A DNA stretch of 64,000 nucleotides from Flavobacterium piscis (GCF_001686925.1 NZ_LVEN01000042.1:62001-126000), one strand, 5' to 3'. Numbered from the stretch's first letter, positions 44,446-52,821 are shown. The notes: a model not told the origin generated them from the letters alone. A program made the numbers and translations.

Positions 44446-44463
44446 AATCCGCTAAGGCGGATT
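44446..44463 (+). promoter_or_regulatory. Stem-loop between rpoA and rplQ
   Basis: AATCCGC and GCGGATT form a perfect 7-bp stem with loop TAAG, beginning 4 bp after the rpoA stop and ending 15 bp before the rplQ ATG. No T run follows. It could limit access to the rplQ start or stabilise the upstream mRNA end. Confidence 0.6.
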
Positions 44464-44478
44464 AAATTTAAAATAGCA

Positions 44479-44970
44479 ATGAGACACGGAAAAAAATTCA
44501 ATCACTTAAGCAGACAGACTGGACATAGAAAAGCTATGTTGGCTAATATGGCTTGTTCTCTTATTGAGCACAAACGTATTAACACTACTGTTGCTAAGGC
44601 TAAAGCGCTTAAACAATTCGTTGAGCCTTTAATCACAAAATCAAAAGAAGATACGACTCACAACCGTCGTATTGTTTTTGCTTACTTACGTAGTAAATAT
44701 GCGGTAACTGACTTGTTCAGAGACGTAGCTGCTAAAGTTGGAGACCGTCCAGGTGGATACACTCGTATCATTAAAGTTGGAAATCGTTTAGGAGATAATG
44801 CTGATATGGCAATGATCGAACTTGTAGATTTCAATGAACTTTACAATGGTGGTAAAAAAGAAGTTAAAAAAGCTAAAAGCCGTCGTGGTGGGAAAGCAAA
44901 AAAAGCTGAGGAGACTACTCCAGAAGCTCCAGCTGCTGAATCAGAATCGACTACTGAAGCTTCTGAATAA
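44479..44970 (+). CDS. rplQ: 50S ribosomal protein L17
   Basis: The 163-residue protein begins MRHGKKFNHLSRQTGHRKAM and has TTVAKAKALKQFVEPLITKS and DRPGGYTRIIKVGNRLGDNA. A C-terminal tail of about 40 residues, first Lys/Arg-rich then acidic (EETTPEAPAAESESTTEASE), extends beyond the E. coli length; such tails are usual in this group. Last gene of the S10-spc-alpha unit. Confidence 0.97.
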   Translation: MRHGKKFNHLSRQTGHRKAMLANMACSLIEHKRINTTVAKAKALKQFVEPLITKSKEDTTHNRRIVFAYLRSKYAVTDLFRDVAAKVGDRPGGYTRIIKVGNRLGDNADMAMIELVDFNELYNGGKKEVKKAKSRRGGKAKKAEETTPEAPAAESESTTEASE

Positions 44971-44998
44971 TTATGAAAGTAATGATTCTATAGAAATC

Positions 44999-45034
44999 AA
45001 GGATAAGCTAATTTTTAGTTTATCCTTTTTTTTT
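44999..45034 (+). terminator. Intrinsic terminator of the S10-spc-alpha unit
   Basis: AAGGATAA and TTATCCTT form the stem (an inner CTAA/TTAG may extend it), followed by a run of T, about 28 bp after rplQ. Confidence 0.85.
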
Positions 45035-45114
45035 GATTTTTTTTAAGGAAATCTGATTTTTAACTTATTTTGATGCTCTGGTTTTATTTTTATGAATGAA
45101 AGTTTTAAAAAATC

Positions 45115-45145
45115 TTGGAGACACTCTTTTAAAGAAGTAAATTTG
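45115..45145 (+). promoter_or_regulatory. Promoter of carA
   Basis: TTG at 45115-45117 and TAAATTTG at 45138-45145 are 20 bp apart. The transcript would start near 45151, giving a leader of about 70 nt. No pyrimidine-attenuator hairpin is evident in it. Confidence 0.75.
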
Positions 45146-45220
45146 CAAAATATCTAATTACAATTGAAACAGTTTTGCCTGATTCATTAGACGATAAAAA
45201 AAAACAATACAAATTAAAGA

Positions 45221-46339
45221 ATGAAATACACTACACGACAAAGCGCCATTTTATTACTTAGTGATGGAACTATTTTTCACGGAAAATCTATCGGAATTAG
45301 CGGTAAAACTTTTGGTGAAGTTTGTTTTAATACAGGGATGACAGGATATCAGGAAATATTTACTGATCCTTCTTACTTTGGTCAGATATTAGTTGCCACC
45401 AATGCACACATTGGGAATTATGGAGTCAATGATTTAGAAATTGAATCTGACAGTGTCAAAATTGCTGGTTTAGTTTGTAAAAACTTCAGCTTTAATTATT
45501 CACGTGAAGATGCTTCCGGAAGTTTAGAAGATTATTTTACAAAAGAGAATTTAATCTGTATTTCTGATGTTGATACTCGTGCGTTGGTAAGTTATATCCG
45601 TGATAACGGTGCTATGAATGCTGTTATCTGTACGGATGGAACTTCGGTTGAAGAGTTGAAAAAAGAATTGGCAAATGTGCCAAACATGGAAGGTTTAGAG
45701 TTGGCTTCAAAAGTGTCGACTACTGAGCCTTATTTTTTTGGAGATGAAAATGCTACTTACAAAATATCAGCATTAGACTTAGGTATCAAGAAGAATATTT
45801 TAAGAAATCTTGCTAAGAGAGATTGCTATATTAAAGTTTTTCCATATAATTCATCCTATAAAGATTTGACAGAATTTAATCCAGATGGATATTTCTTGTC
45901 AAATGGGCCTGGAGATCCAGATCCATTATTTGGAGCAATACAAGTCGCTAAAGAAATTATAGCAGATGATAAACCATTATTCGGCATTTGTTTAGGTCAT
46001 CAAATTATAGCTCTGGCTAATGGGGTTAAAACTTATAAAATGTTTGGTGGTCACCGCGGAATTAATCATCCTGTGAAAAACATTATTACCGGTAAAGGGG
46101 AGATAACTTCTCAAAACCATGGTTTTGCAGTCAAGAGAGAAGCTTTGGATGGTCATCCGGAATTAGAGATTACTCACGTACATTTGAATGACGATACAGT
46201 AGCAGGAATGCGAATGAAAAATAAGAATTGTTTTTCAGTACAATATCACCCTGAAGCTAGTCCAGGACCACATGATTCTTCTTATTTGTTTGATCAGTTT
46301 GTTGAGAACATAAAACTCGCTACTGCTAAAACGATATAG
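45221..46339 (+). CDS. carA: Carbamoyl-phosphate synthase small subunit
   Basis: The 372-residue glutaminase subunit has the N-terminal CPSase domain (FGEVCFNTGMTGYQEIFTDP) and the class I amidotransferase domain with nucleophile Cys in GICLGHQIIALA and His/Glu in QYHPEASPGPHD. It supplies ammonia to CarB for arginine and pyrimidine synthesis. carB does not follow; eno does, 100 bp downstream. Confidence 0.97.
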   Translation: MKYTTRQSAILLLSDGTIFHGKSIGISGKTFGEVCFNTGMTGYQEIFTDPSYFGQILVATNAHIGNYGVNDLEIESDSVKIAGLVCKNFSFNYSREDASGSLEDYFTKENLICISDVDTRALVSYIRDNGAMNAVICTDGTSVEELKKELANVPNMEGLELASKVSTTEPYFFGDENATYKISALDLGIKKNILRNLAKRDCYIKVFPYNSSYKDLTEFNPDGYFLSNGPGDPDPLFGAIQVAKEIIADDKPLFGICLGHQIIALANGVKTYKMFGGHRGINHPVKNIITGKGEITSQNHGFAVKREALDGHPELEITHVHLNDDTVAGMRMKNKNCFSVQYHPEASPGPHDSSYLFDQFVENIKLATAKTI

Positions 46340-46439
46340 TTAATAAATAAAGGTGTTTAATAGTAAGAATGCAATTTTTCTATTATATATTTTTATAATT
46401 TCGAAAAAAAATATAATTTATTAATAAAAAACAAAAATA

Positions 46440-47732
46440 ATGAGTATTATAATTAAAGTTCACGCAAGACAAATTTTTGATTCTAGAGGTAATCCTACTA
46501 TTGAGGTTGATGTTATAACTGAAAATGGGGTTTTAGGAAGAGCTGCTGTTCCATCTGGAGCATCAACGGGAGAACATGAGGCTGTTGAATTACGTGACGG
46601 AGGAAAAGCATTCTTAGGAAAAGGAGTTTTAAATGCAGTGAATAATGTAAATACTGTTATTGCTGAAGAATTAGTAGGAACTTCTGTTTTCGAACAAAAC
46701 ACTATCGATCAATTAATGATTGATTTAGACGGAACTCCAAACAAATCAAAATTAGGAGCTAATGCTATTTTAGGAGTTTCTTTGGCTGCTGCAAAAGCTG
46801 CTGCTAACGAACTTGGATTGCCATTATACAGATATGTAGGTGGAGTTTCTGCCAATACACTACCTGTACCAATGATGAATATCATCAATGGAGGTTCTCA
46901 CTCTGATGCGCCTATCGCATTTCAGGAGTTTATGATTTTCCCTGTAAAAGCAACTTCTTTCTCTCATTCTATGCAAATGGGAACTGAGATTTTTCACAGT
47001 TTGAAAAAAGTTTTGCATGACAGAGGATTAAGTACTGCTGTTGGTGACGAAGGTGGTTTTGCACCAAACTTGGCTGGTGGTACTGAAGATGCTTTAGATA
47101 CTATCAAATTAGCAGTTGAAAAAGCAGGATATACTTTTGGAGACGAAATTATGATCGCTCTTGACTGTGCTGCTTCTGAATTTTATGTAAACGGAAAATA
47201 CGATTATACTAAATTTGAAGGGGAAACTGGAAAAATCAGAACTTCTGAAGAGCAAGCTGATTATTTAGCGGAACTTGCTGCTAAATATCCAATTATTTCT
47301 ATCGAAGATGGTATGTACGAAGATGACTGGGATGGATGGAAATATTTAACTGAAAAAATTGGACACAAAGTTCAATTAGTAGGTGATGATTTGTTTGTTA
47401 CTAATGTTGAGCGTCTGTCAACTGGAATCGAAAAAGGAATCGCAAATTCAATTTTAGTAAAAGTAAACCAAATTGGTACTTTGACAGAAACTATTGCAGC
47501 TGTAAATATGGCTAAAAATGCAGGATATACTTCGGTAATGTCTCACCGTTCAGGAGAAACAGAAGATAATACAATTGCTGATTTAGCTGTAGCTTTAAAC
47601 TGTGGTCAAATTAAAACAGGTTCTGCTTCTCGTTCTGATCGTATGGCAAAATACAATCAATTATTAAGAATTGAAGAAGAATTAGGAAGTAATGCTTATT
47701 TCCCGGGATTAAACGCTTTCAAGATCAAATAA
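46440..47732 (+). CDS. eno: Enolase
   Basis: The 430-residue enzyme has VHARQIFDSRGNPTIEVDV, AVPSGASTGEHEAVELRDG, catalytic region GDEGGFAPNL, and ILVKVNQIGTLTETI with SHRSGETEDNTIADLAVALN. It converts 2-phosphoglycerate to phosphoenolpyruvate. Metal ligands appear intact (IALDCAASEFY, SIEDGMYEDDW, LVGDDLFVTN). A strong terminator follows. Confidence 0.98.
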   Translation: MSIIIKVHARQIFDSRGNPTIEVDVITENGVLGRAAVPSGASTGEHEAVELRDGGKAFLGKGVLNAVNNVNTVIAEELVGTSVFEQNTIDQLMIDLDGTPNKSKLGANAILGVSLAAAKAAANELGLPLYRYVGGVSANTLPVPMMNIINGGSHSDAPIAFQEFMIFPVKATSFSHSMQMGTEIFHSLKKVLHDRGLSTAVGDEGGFAPNLAGGTEDALDTIKLAVEKAGYTFGDEIMIALDCAASEFYVNGKYDYTKFEGETGKIRTSEEQADYLAELAAKYPIISIEDGMYEDDWDGWKYLTEKIGHKVQLVGDDLFVTNVERLSTGIEKGIANSILVKVNQIGTLTETIAAVNMAKNAGYTSVMSHRSGETEDNTIADLAVALNCGQIKTGSASRSDRMAKYNQLLRIEEELGSNAYFPGLNAFKIK

Positions 47733-47756
47733 TTGTAAGAGTTATATATTAAATTT

Positions 47757-47790
47757 AAACCATTCGTTTTCTGCGAATGGTTTTTTTTTG
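47757..47790 (+). terminator. Intrinsic terminator of eno
   Basis: AAACCATTCG and CGAATGGTTT (47757-47766 and 47774-47783) form a perfect 10-bp stem with a 7-nt loop and a long T run, 24 bp after eno. Confidence 0.9.
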
Positions 47791-47843
47791 GACTTTTAAC
47801 AAATTCATAGCAGTATTCTTTTTTTAATTAGTCTTAAATTCCT

Positions 47844-47851
47844 TAGATTTG
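47844..47851 (+). promoter_or_regulatory. Possible -7 element of gltA
   Basis: TAGATTTG matches TAnnTTTG and lies 37 bp before the gltA start. No TTG is found at the expected upstream spacing. Confidence 0.45.
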
Positions 47852-47888
47852 ATAAATTATTATTTTAAAGATTTATTTCCGATATATT

Positions 47889-49166
47889 ATGTCAAAAATA
47901 GCTACATTAGAAGTAGATGGTCAAAAAATTGAACTTCCGGTAATTACGGGGAGCGAAAATGAATCAGCTATCGATATTAACAAATTACGTGATTTAACTG
48001 GTATTATTACTTTAGACCCTGGATATAAAAATTCTGGTTCTTGCAAAAGTGAAATCACCTTCTTAGACGGAGAATTAGGAATTTTGCGTTACAGAGGATA
48101 TTCAATCGAAGATTTAGCTGAGAAAGCTAATTTCTTGGAAGTATCTTATCTTTTAATTTTTGGTGAATTGCCAACAGCTCAACAATTAGAGCAGTTCGAA
48201 AATGGTATTAGAAAACATACTTTGGTAAACGAAGAGATGAAAAATATCATTGATGGGTTCCCTAAAACAGCTCACCCAATGGGAGTGTTATCAGCTTTGA
48301 CAAGTGCTTTAACAGCATTTAATCCAAAAGCGGTAAACGTTGAAAATGAAAAAGAGATGTACGAAGCCATTTGTAAAACAATGGGTAAATTTCTTGTAAT
48401 TGCTACCTGGACTTATAGAAAAACTATGGGTTATCCGTTAAATTATTATGACAATACACAAGGTTATGTAGATAATTTTATGCAATTAATGTTTAAATTG
48501 CCTACAAGCCCTTATTCGGCTAATCCGGTTATCGTAGCAGCATTAGATAAATTATTTATTCTTCATGCAGATCACGAACAAAACTGTTCTACTTCTACAG
48601 TAAGAATGGTAGGTTCATCTCATGCTGGTTTATTTGCTTCTATCTCTGCAGGAGTTTCTGCACTTTGGGGGCCACTTCATGGAGGTGCAAATCAGGCAGT
48701 GCTTGAAATGCTAGAAGAAATTAATAAAGACGGTGGTGATACTGATAAATTTTTAGCGAAAGCGAAAGATAAAAATGATCCTTTCCGTTTAATGGGATTT
48801 GGTCACAGAGTTTACAAAAACTTTGATCCAAGAGCAAAAATTATTAAAAAAGCAGCTAAAGAAGTTTTAGAAACTTTAGGTGTTGAAGATCCTATTTTAG
48901 AGATTGCTAAAAAATTAGAAACAGCAGCTTTGGAAGATGAATACTTCAAATCAAGAAACTTATATCCAAACGTAGATTTCTATTCTGGAATTATTTACAG
49001 AGCACTAGGAATCCCTACAGATATGTTTACAGTAATGTTTGCTATTGGTAGATTACCAGGGTGGATTGCACAATGGAAAGAGATGCGTGAGAATAAAGAG
49101 CCAATTGGCCGTCCAAGACAAATTTATACTGGGCACCCGTTGAGAGACTTTAAGTCGAACAAATAA
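47889..49166 (+). CDS. gltA: Citrate synthase
   Basis: The 425-residue enzyme has GELGILRYRGYSIEDLAEKA, catalytic His regions LHADHEQNCSTSTVR and GPLHGGANQAVLEM, and FGHRVYKNFDPRAKI, with the catalytic Asp in YPNVDFYSGI. Length and the N-terminal beta domain fit the type found in Gram-negative bacteria. It begins the TCA cycle. A terminator follows 11 bp after the stop. Confidence 0.97.
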   Translation: MSKIATLEVDGQKIELPVITGSENESAIDINKLRDLTGIITLDPGYKNSGSCKSEITFLDGELGILRYRGYSIEDLAEKANFLEVSYLLIFGELPTAQQLEQFENGIRKHTLVNEEMKNIIDGFPKTAHPMGVLSALTSALTAFNPKAVNVENEKEMYEAICKTMGKFLVIATWTYRKTMGYPLNYYDNTQGYVDNFMQLMFKLPTSPYSANPVIVAALDKLFILHADHEQNCSTSTVRMVGSSHAGLFASISAGVSALWGPLHGGANQAVLEMLEEINKDGGDTDKFLAKAKDKNDPFRLMGFGHRVYKNFDPRAKIIKKAAKEVLETLGVEDPILEIAKKLETAALEDEYFKSRNLYPNVDFYSGIIYRALGIPTDMFTVMFAIGRLPGWIAQWKEMRENKEPIGRPRQIYTGHPLRDFKSNK

Positions 49167-49176
49167 AAATATTTTA

Positions 49177-49206
49177 AAGCTTCACTTAACTGTGAAGCTT
49201 TTTTTA
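49177..49206 (+). terminator. Intrinsic terminator of gltA
   Basis: AAAGCTTCAC and GTGAAGCTTT (49177-49186 and 49193-49202) form a 10-bp stem with a 6-nt loop and a T run. The T run merges with TATCTTTG at 49205-49212, a possible -7 element for the next gene. Confidence 0.88.
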
Positions 49207-49212
49207 TCTTTG
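49205..49212 (+). promoter_or_regulatory. Possible -7 element of the 49232 gene
   Basis: TATCTTTG fits TAnnTTTG, 20 bp before the start codon, and overlaps the end of the gltA terminator T run. No TTG at proper spacing; the terminator stem occupies that place. Confidence 0.45.
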
Positions 49213-49231
49213 GCCAAAATATAATAAAGTT

Positions 49232-50146
49232 ATGTTGCAATTAAATATAAAGAACGAAACGTCTAGATTGCGTGCTGTAGTCTTGGGTTCTGCTGTTCAT
49301 AATGGGCCAACTCCATCTTTAGACGAGGCTTATGATCCTAAATCATTGGAGCATATTAAGGCAGGAACTTATCCTGTCGAAAAAGATATGGTTGCTGAAA
49401 TGGATGCTTTTAATGCTGTTTTTCAAAAATATGATGTAACGGTTTATCGTCCTGAGATGATTGAGAATTACAATCAGATTTTTGCAAGAGATATAGGTTT
49501 TGTAATAGATGATACTTTTGTGAAATCTAATATTCTTCCTGATAGAGAACGTGAGTTAGATGCGATTCAATATATAATTGATCAGATAGATCCTTTAAAA
49601 GTGGTTCGTCCGCCGGAAGAAGTTCACATCGAAGGTGGAGATGTTATGCTCTGGAATGATCATATCTTTATCGGGACATATAAAGGAAGTGACTATAAAG
49701 ATTATATTACGGCAAGAACTAATATGCATGGTGTTAACTTTATTAAAGAGTTGTTTCCAAATAAAATCGTAAAAGAGTTTGATTTGGTGAAATCTAAAAT
49801 CGAAGCCAGAGACAATGCTTTACACTTAGATTGTTGTTTTCAACCTGTTGGAAAAGATAAAGGGATTATTTATAAAAGAGGTTTCCGCGAAGAAGCTGAT
49901 TACATGTATTTAGTGAATCTTTTTGGAAAAGAAAACTTATTTCACATCGAAAGAAACGAAATGTACAACATGTTTTCTAACGTGTTTTCTATTGATGAAA
50001 ATGTAGTCGTTTCAGAGAAAAATTTTACAAGATTGAACAATTGGTTACGTGCTAAAGGTTTTACCGTTGAAGAAATTCCGTATGCTGAAATTGCAAAGCA
50101 AGAAGGTTTGTTGAGATGTTCGACTTTGCCTTTAATTAGAGACTAG
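49232..50146 (+). CDS. Arginine deiminase / DDAH-like guanidino-group-modifying enzyme
   Basis: The 304-residue protein belongs to the amidinotransferase/deiminase superfamily (pentein fold). Visible motifs are FARDIGFVIDDTFV, the catalytic EGGDVMLWNDHIFIG, LHLDCCFQPVG with the His, and LLRCSTLPLIRD with the putative nucleophilic Cys near the C-terminus. The exact substrate (arginine, methylarginine or another guanidine) cannot be read from the sequence. It is followed by the IVS-type gene and then by ctlX, a relative. The last base of its stop codon is also the first base of the heptamer array. Confidence 0.85.
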   Translation: MLQLNIKNETSRLRAVVLGSAVHNGPTPSLDEAYDPKSLEHIKAGTYPVEKDMVAEMDAFNAVFQKYDVTVYRPEMIENYNQIFARDIGFVIDDTFVKSNILPDRERELDAIQYIIDQIDPLKVVRPPEEVHIEGGDVMLWNDHIFIGTYKGSDYKDYITARTNMHGVNFIKELFPNKIVKEFDLVKSKIEARDNALHLDCCFQPVGKDKGIIYKRGFREEADYMYLVNLFGKENLFHIERNEMYNMFSNVFSIDENVVVSEKNFTRLNNWLRAKGFTVEEIPYAEIAKQEGLLRCSTLPLIRD

Positions 50147-50187
50147 TTTTGAGTTTTGTGTTGTGAGGTGTGAGTTATGAGTGTGGG
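50146..50187. repeat. Left heptamer array of the IVS-type element
   Basis: Six consecutive 7-bp units (GTTTTGA, GTTTTGT, GTTGTGA, GGTGTGA, GTTATGA, GTGTGGG) run from the G of the upstream TAG stop codon to within 24 bp of the four-helix-bundle gene. The inverted counterpart is at 50597-50634. Confidence 0.8.
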
Positions 50188-50210
50188 AATGAGATTCAAT
50201 AAGTTTTTTT

Positions 50211-50579
50211 ATGAAAAGTTATAAAGATTTAGATGTCTACAAAATTGGACTGGAGCTGTTTTATATAGTTCATCCTTCGTCGCTAAAACTTCCTAAGTAT
50301 GAATTGTATGAGTTAGGAAGTCAGATTCGTAGATCTTCAGATTCTATAGTTTCTAATATAGTTGAAGGTTATGGGAGAAGAAGATATAAAGCGGATTTTA
50401 TTAAATTTTTAATTTATTCACATTCAAGTTGTCTTGAAACTATTGGGCATTTAGAAAAAATAGCGAAACTTTATCCTAATACATTTAGTAGTATGGATCA
50501 GTTAATTAATAATTATGAAGGGTTGGGAGGGAGAATATTTAATTTTATTAAATATGTTGAAGAGAAGTGGAAAAGTTAA
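50211..50579 (+). CDS. Four-helix-bundle protein (23S rRNA IVS-protein family)
   Basis: The 122-residue protein has the family pattern: SYKDLDVYKIGLELFYIV, then LGSQIRRSSDSIVSNIVEGY, YKADFIKFLIYSHSSCLETI and a final helix GGRIFNFIKYVEEKWKS. Family members occur inside intervening sequences of 23S rRNA in some bacteria and elsewhere as free-standing genes; structures show a pentameric four-helix bundle, and the function is unknown. Here there is no rRNA nearby. The gene is enclosed by inverted arrays of 7-bp repeats and separates two related deiminase-type genes, so it looks inserted. Confidence 0.88.
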   Translation: MKSYKDLDVYKIGLELFYIVHPSSLKLPKYELYELGSQIRRSSDSIVSNIVEGYGRRRYKADFIKFLIYSHSSCLETIGHLEKIAKLYPNTFSSMDQLINNYEGLGGRIFNFIKYVEEKWKS

Positions 50580-50596
50580 GTGCCTTATAGTTTAGA

Positions 50597-50634
50597 AACT
50601 CAAAACTCATAACTCATAACCTACAACCCATAAC
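50597..50634. repeat. Right heptamer array of the IVS-type element
   Basis: Five full units and a partial one on the plus strand (AACTCAA, AACTCAT, AACTCAT, AACCTAC, AACCCAT, AAC). On the minus strand these read GTTATGG, GTTGTAG, GTTATGA, GTTATGA, GTTTTGA-like units, the same repeat as the left array in inverted orientation. It ends 10 bp before ctlX. Confidence 0.8.
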
Positions 50635-50644
50635 AAAAATAAAA

Positions 50645-51580
50645 ATGAAACAAACAACAAATGCAATTGTAATGATTCGGCCAGTTGCCTTTAGAATGAA
50701 TGAGCAAACTGCAGTAAATAATTATTATCAAAAAGTATTAGACGGACTTTTACCAAGTACGGTAAATGCAAAAGCGCAACAAGAATTTGATGTTTTTGTA
50801 GAAAAATTGAGAGCTGTTGGGGTTGATGTTACGGTTATTGATGATACATTAGAAACAGATACTCCGGATAGTATTTTTCCAAACAACTGGGTTTCTTTTC
50901 ATGAAAATGGAGATGTAGCACTTTATCCAATGTTTGCAGAAAATCGCCGTCAGGAACGTCGAGAAGATATTTTAGATACTCTTGAAGATAAAGGATTCGA
51001 AATTGCTAATATAATGGATTATACATCTGCAGAAGAAGATGGTTTTTTCTTGGAAGGAACAGGAAGTTTGCTTTTAGACCGTGCGAATGCAAAAGCATAT
51101 TGCGCTTTGTCTCCTCGCGCAGATGAAGAATTATTTATCGAATTCTGTGAAGACTTTGATTATGCTCCGGTTATTTTTGAAGCTTTTCAAACTGTCAATG
51201 GAGAACGTAAACTAATCTATCATACTAATGTAATGATGTGTTTAGGAGAAACATTTGCGGTTATCTGTGCAGATTCTATAGATGATAAAAAAGAACGCAA
51301 AATGGTTCTTGAAAACCTAAAAGCGGATAAAAAAGAAATTATTTTGATTACCGAGGCTCAAGTAAATAATTTTGCCGGTAATATGCTGGAAGTTCGAGGT
51401 ACAAATGACAAGAAATATATTGTTATGAGTGCATCAGCGCATCAAAGTTTAACTTCAAAGCAAATTGCGCAATTAGAAAATCATGCTGAAATTTTAAGTT
51501 CAAGCCTTGATACGATTGAAGCTTGCGGAGGCGGAAGTGCAAGATGCATGATGGCCGAAGTTTTTCTGCCAAGAAATTAA
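50645..51580 (+). CDS. ctlX: Citrulline utilization hydrolase CtlX-type amidinotransferase-family enzyme
   Basis: The 311-residue protein has the CtlX-like features IVMIRPVAFRMNEQTAVNNY, PDSIFPNNWVSFHENGDVAL, FLEGTGSLLLDRANAKAYCA, YHTNVMMCLGETFAVIC with the catalytic His, and IEACGGGSARCMMAEVFLP with the catalytic Cys. The pentein fold is shared with the 49232 gene. A role in citrulline/arginine catabolism is inferred from the family. A 14-bp-stem terminator follows. Confidence 0.88.
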   Translation: MKQTTNAIVMIRPVAFRMNEQTAVNNYYQKVLDGLLPSTVNAKAQQEFDVFVEKLRAVGVDVTVIDDTLETDTPDSIFPNNWVSFHENGDVALYPMFAENRRQERREDILDTLEDKGFEIANIMDYTSAEEDGFFLEGTGSLLLDRANAKAYCALSPRADEELFIEFCEDFDYAPVIFEAFQTVNGERKLIYHTNVMMCLGETFAVICADSIDDKKERKMVLENLKADKKEIILITEAQVNNFAGNMLEVRGTNDKKYIVMSASAHQSLTSKQIAQLENHAEILSSSLDTIEACGGGSARCMMAEVFLPRN

Positions 51581-51595
51581 GCTTTAGTAACTAAA

Positions 51596-51650
51596 AAAAA
51601 ATCCAAATTCCTTACTGATTTTCAGTTTTTGGAATTTGGATTTTTTTTTA
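51596..51650. terminator. Bidirectional intrinsic terminator
   Basis: AAAATCCAAATTCC and GGAATTTGGATTTT (51598-51611 and 51631-51644) form a perfect 14-bp stem with A and T runs on the two sides; an inner ACTGA/TCAGT can form in the loop. It serves ctlX on the plus strand and marC on the minus strand. Confidence 0.9.
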
Positions 51651-51668
51651 TTAGAAATGTCGAACGAG

Positions 51669-52298
51669 TTACATCAAATTTCCTTTGACTATATTAATGA
51701 TCGAACTTACGATATATTGAATTCCGATAGAAATTACTATAAAACCAACAATTCTTGAAATAGCAACAATTCCTGATGCTCCTAATATTCGTGCTAAATA
51801 ATGGGCGCTTTTTAAAATGGCAAAAATGGCAATTGCAATAGCTAAAATAGCCAAGGTAGAGATGACAATTTCCTCCATTCCGTGATGCTCCTGATAAAAA
51901 GCAATAAGCAAAGATATTGATCCGGGGCCTGCCAGCATTGGTATTGCTAATGGTGTTAGTGCAATATCATTACGCTGTTGTGCATCTGTTTCAACCTTTT
52001 TATTGATTCCTCGTTTTTTATTAATTTTTCCGGAAAGCAAAGAAAAACCAGAGTTTACAATTACAATTCCGCCCGCAATTCGAAGAGCGTCAATACTAAT
52101 TCCAAAAAAGCTTAGAACATATTGGCCAATAAAAAACGAAACAATTAAAATGATAAAAACGTTTATAGCAGTCCAAAGCGAGATTCGAGAACGTTCCTCC
52201 TGAGAATCATGTTGTGTAAGTCCAACAAAAATTGGCACCGTCCCAATCGGATTTAAGACCGAGAAAAGAGCAGCAAATAAATAAATGAATAAATCCAT
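51669..52298 (-). CDS. MarC family integral membrane protein
   Basis: The 209-residue protein has about six hydrophobic helices and the family signature LFSVLNPIGTVPIFVGLT near the N-terminus, with TPLAIPMLAGPGSISLLIAF in the middle and IQYIVSSIINIVKGNLM at the end. MarC proteins have no established transport substrate; the link to multiple antibiotic resistance was not confirmed. It is a single gene convergent with ctlX. Confidence 0.92.
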   Translation of the reverse strand: MDLFIYLFAALFSVLNPIGTVPIFVGLTQHDSQEERSRISLWTAINVFIILIVSFFIGQYVLSFFGISIDALRIAGGIVIVNSGFSLLSGKINKKRGINKKVETDAQQRNDIALTPLAIPMLAGPGSISLLIAFYQEHHGMEEIVISTLAILAIAIAIFAILKSAHYLARILGASGIVAISRIVGFIVISIGIQYIVSSIINIVKGNLM

Positions 52299-52424
52299 GA
52301 AGTTTGAGTTAATGAAGTAAAAATAGTTATTTTTTAATATCCGAAAGCAAATTCTTGTTAGGATATTGTTTCGAATGTTATTATTTCTAAATCAATAACC
52401 TAAAATAAGCTCATTCTTTTTGAT

Positions 52425-52432
52425 TACTTTTG
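52425..52432 (+). promoter_or_regulatory. -7 element of the 52447 gene
   Basis: TACTTTTG ends 14 bp before the chosen ATG and overlaps an upstream alternative start of the frame, which argues for the start at 52447 or 52450. Confidence 0.5.
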
Positions 52433-52446
52433 TAAAATATTTAAAA

Positions 52447-52815
52447 ATGATGAAAAATAAAAAAACCTTAGTTCTGGGTGCAACCACTAAACCAGATCGT
52501 TACGCTTTTAAAGCCATAAATATGTTAGTCGAAAAAGGACATACTGTATTGGCAATTGGTCAAAACACGGGAGAAGTTGCAGGCGTAAAAATTTATACCA
52601 AAGCAATTCCGGTAAAAAATGTAGATACTGTAACGTTATATTTAAATCCTACGCGTCAGCGTGATTACTACAATTACATAATCGAAGCACAGCCAAAGCG
52701 TGTAGTTTTTAATCCGGGAACCGAAAATCCGGAATTGTATCAATTATTAGAATTGAATAATATTAAGGCAGAAGTTGCTTGTACTTTGGTTTTATTAGCT
52801 ACAAATCAATATTAA
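52447..52815 (+). CDS. CoA-binding-domain protein (YccU/CoA_binding_2 type)
   Basis: The frame is open from 52420, but the promoter overlaps that part; two adjacent ATG codons at 52447 and 52450 give about 122 residues. The sequence KTLVLGATTKPDRYAFKAIN begins a Rossmann fold; VLAIGQNTGEVAGVKIYTKA and PKRVVFNPGTENPELYQLLE follow the CoA_binding_2 pattern. Members bind CoA or nucleotides; the role is unknown. recR follows after a gap with a hairpin repeat. Confidence 0.85.
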   Translation: MMKNKKTLVLGATTKPDRYAFKAINMLVEKGHTVLAIGQNTGEVAGVKIYTKAIPVKNVDTVTLYLNPTRQRDYYNYIIEAQPKRVVFNPGTENPELYQLLELNNIKAEVACTLVLLATNQY

Positions 52816-52821
52816 TTTTTT

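Noticed and set aside
44834..45046. Short Lys/Leu-rich frame across the end of rplQ
   Set aside because: It is a shifted reading of the basic L17 tail and runs through the terminator.
50211..50579. 23S rRNA intervening sequence
   Set aside because: The protein family fits, but the flanks are protein-coding genes and no rRNA sequence is recognisable.
50146..50634. CRISPR array
   Set aside because: The repeat unit is 7 bp without spacers, is degenerate and inverted on the two sides; no cas gene is near.
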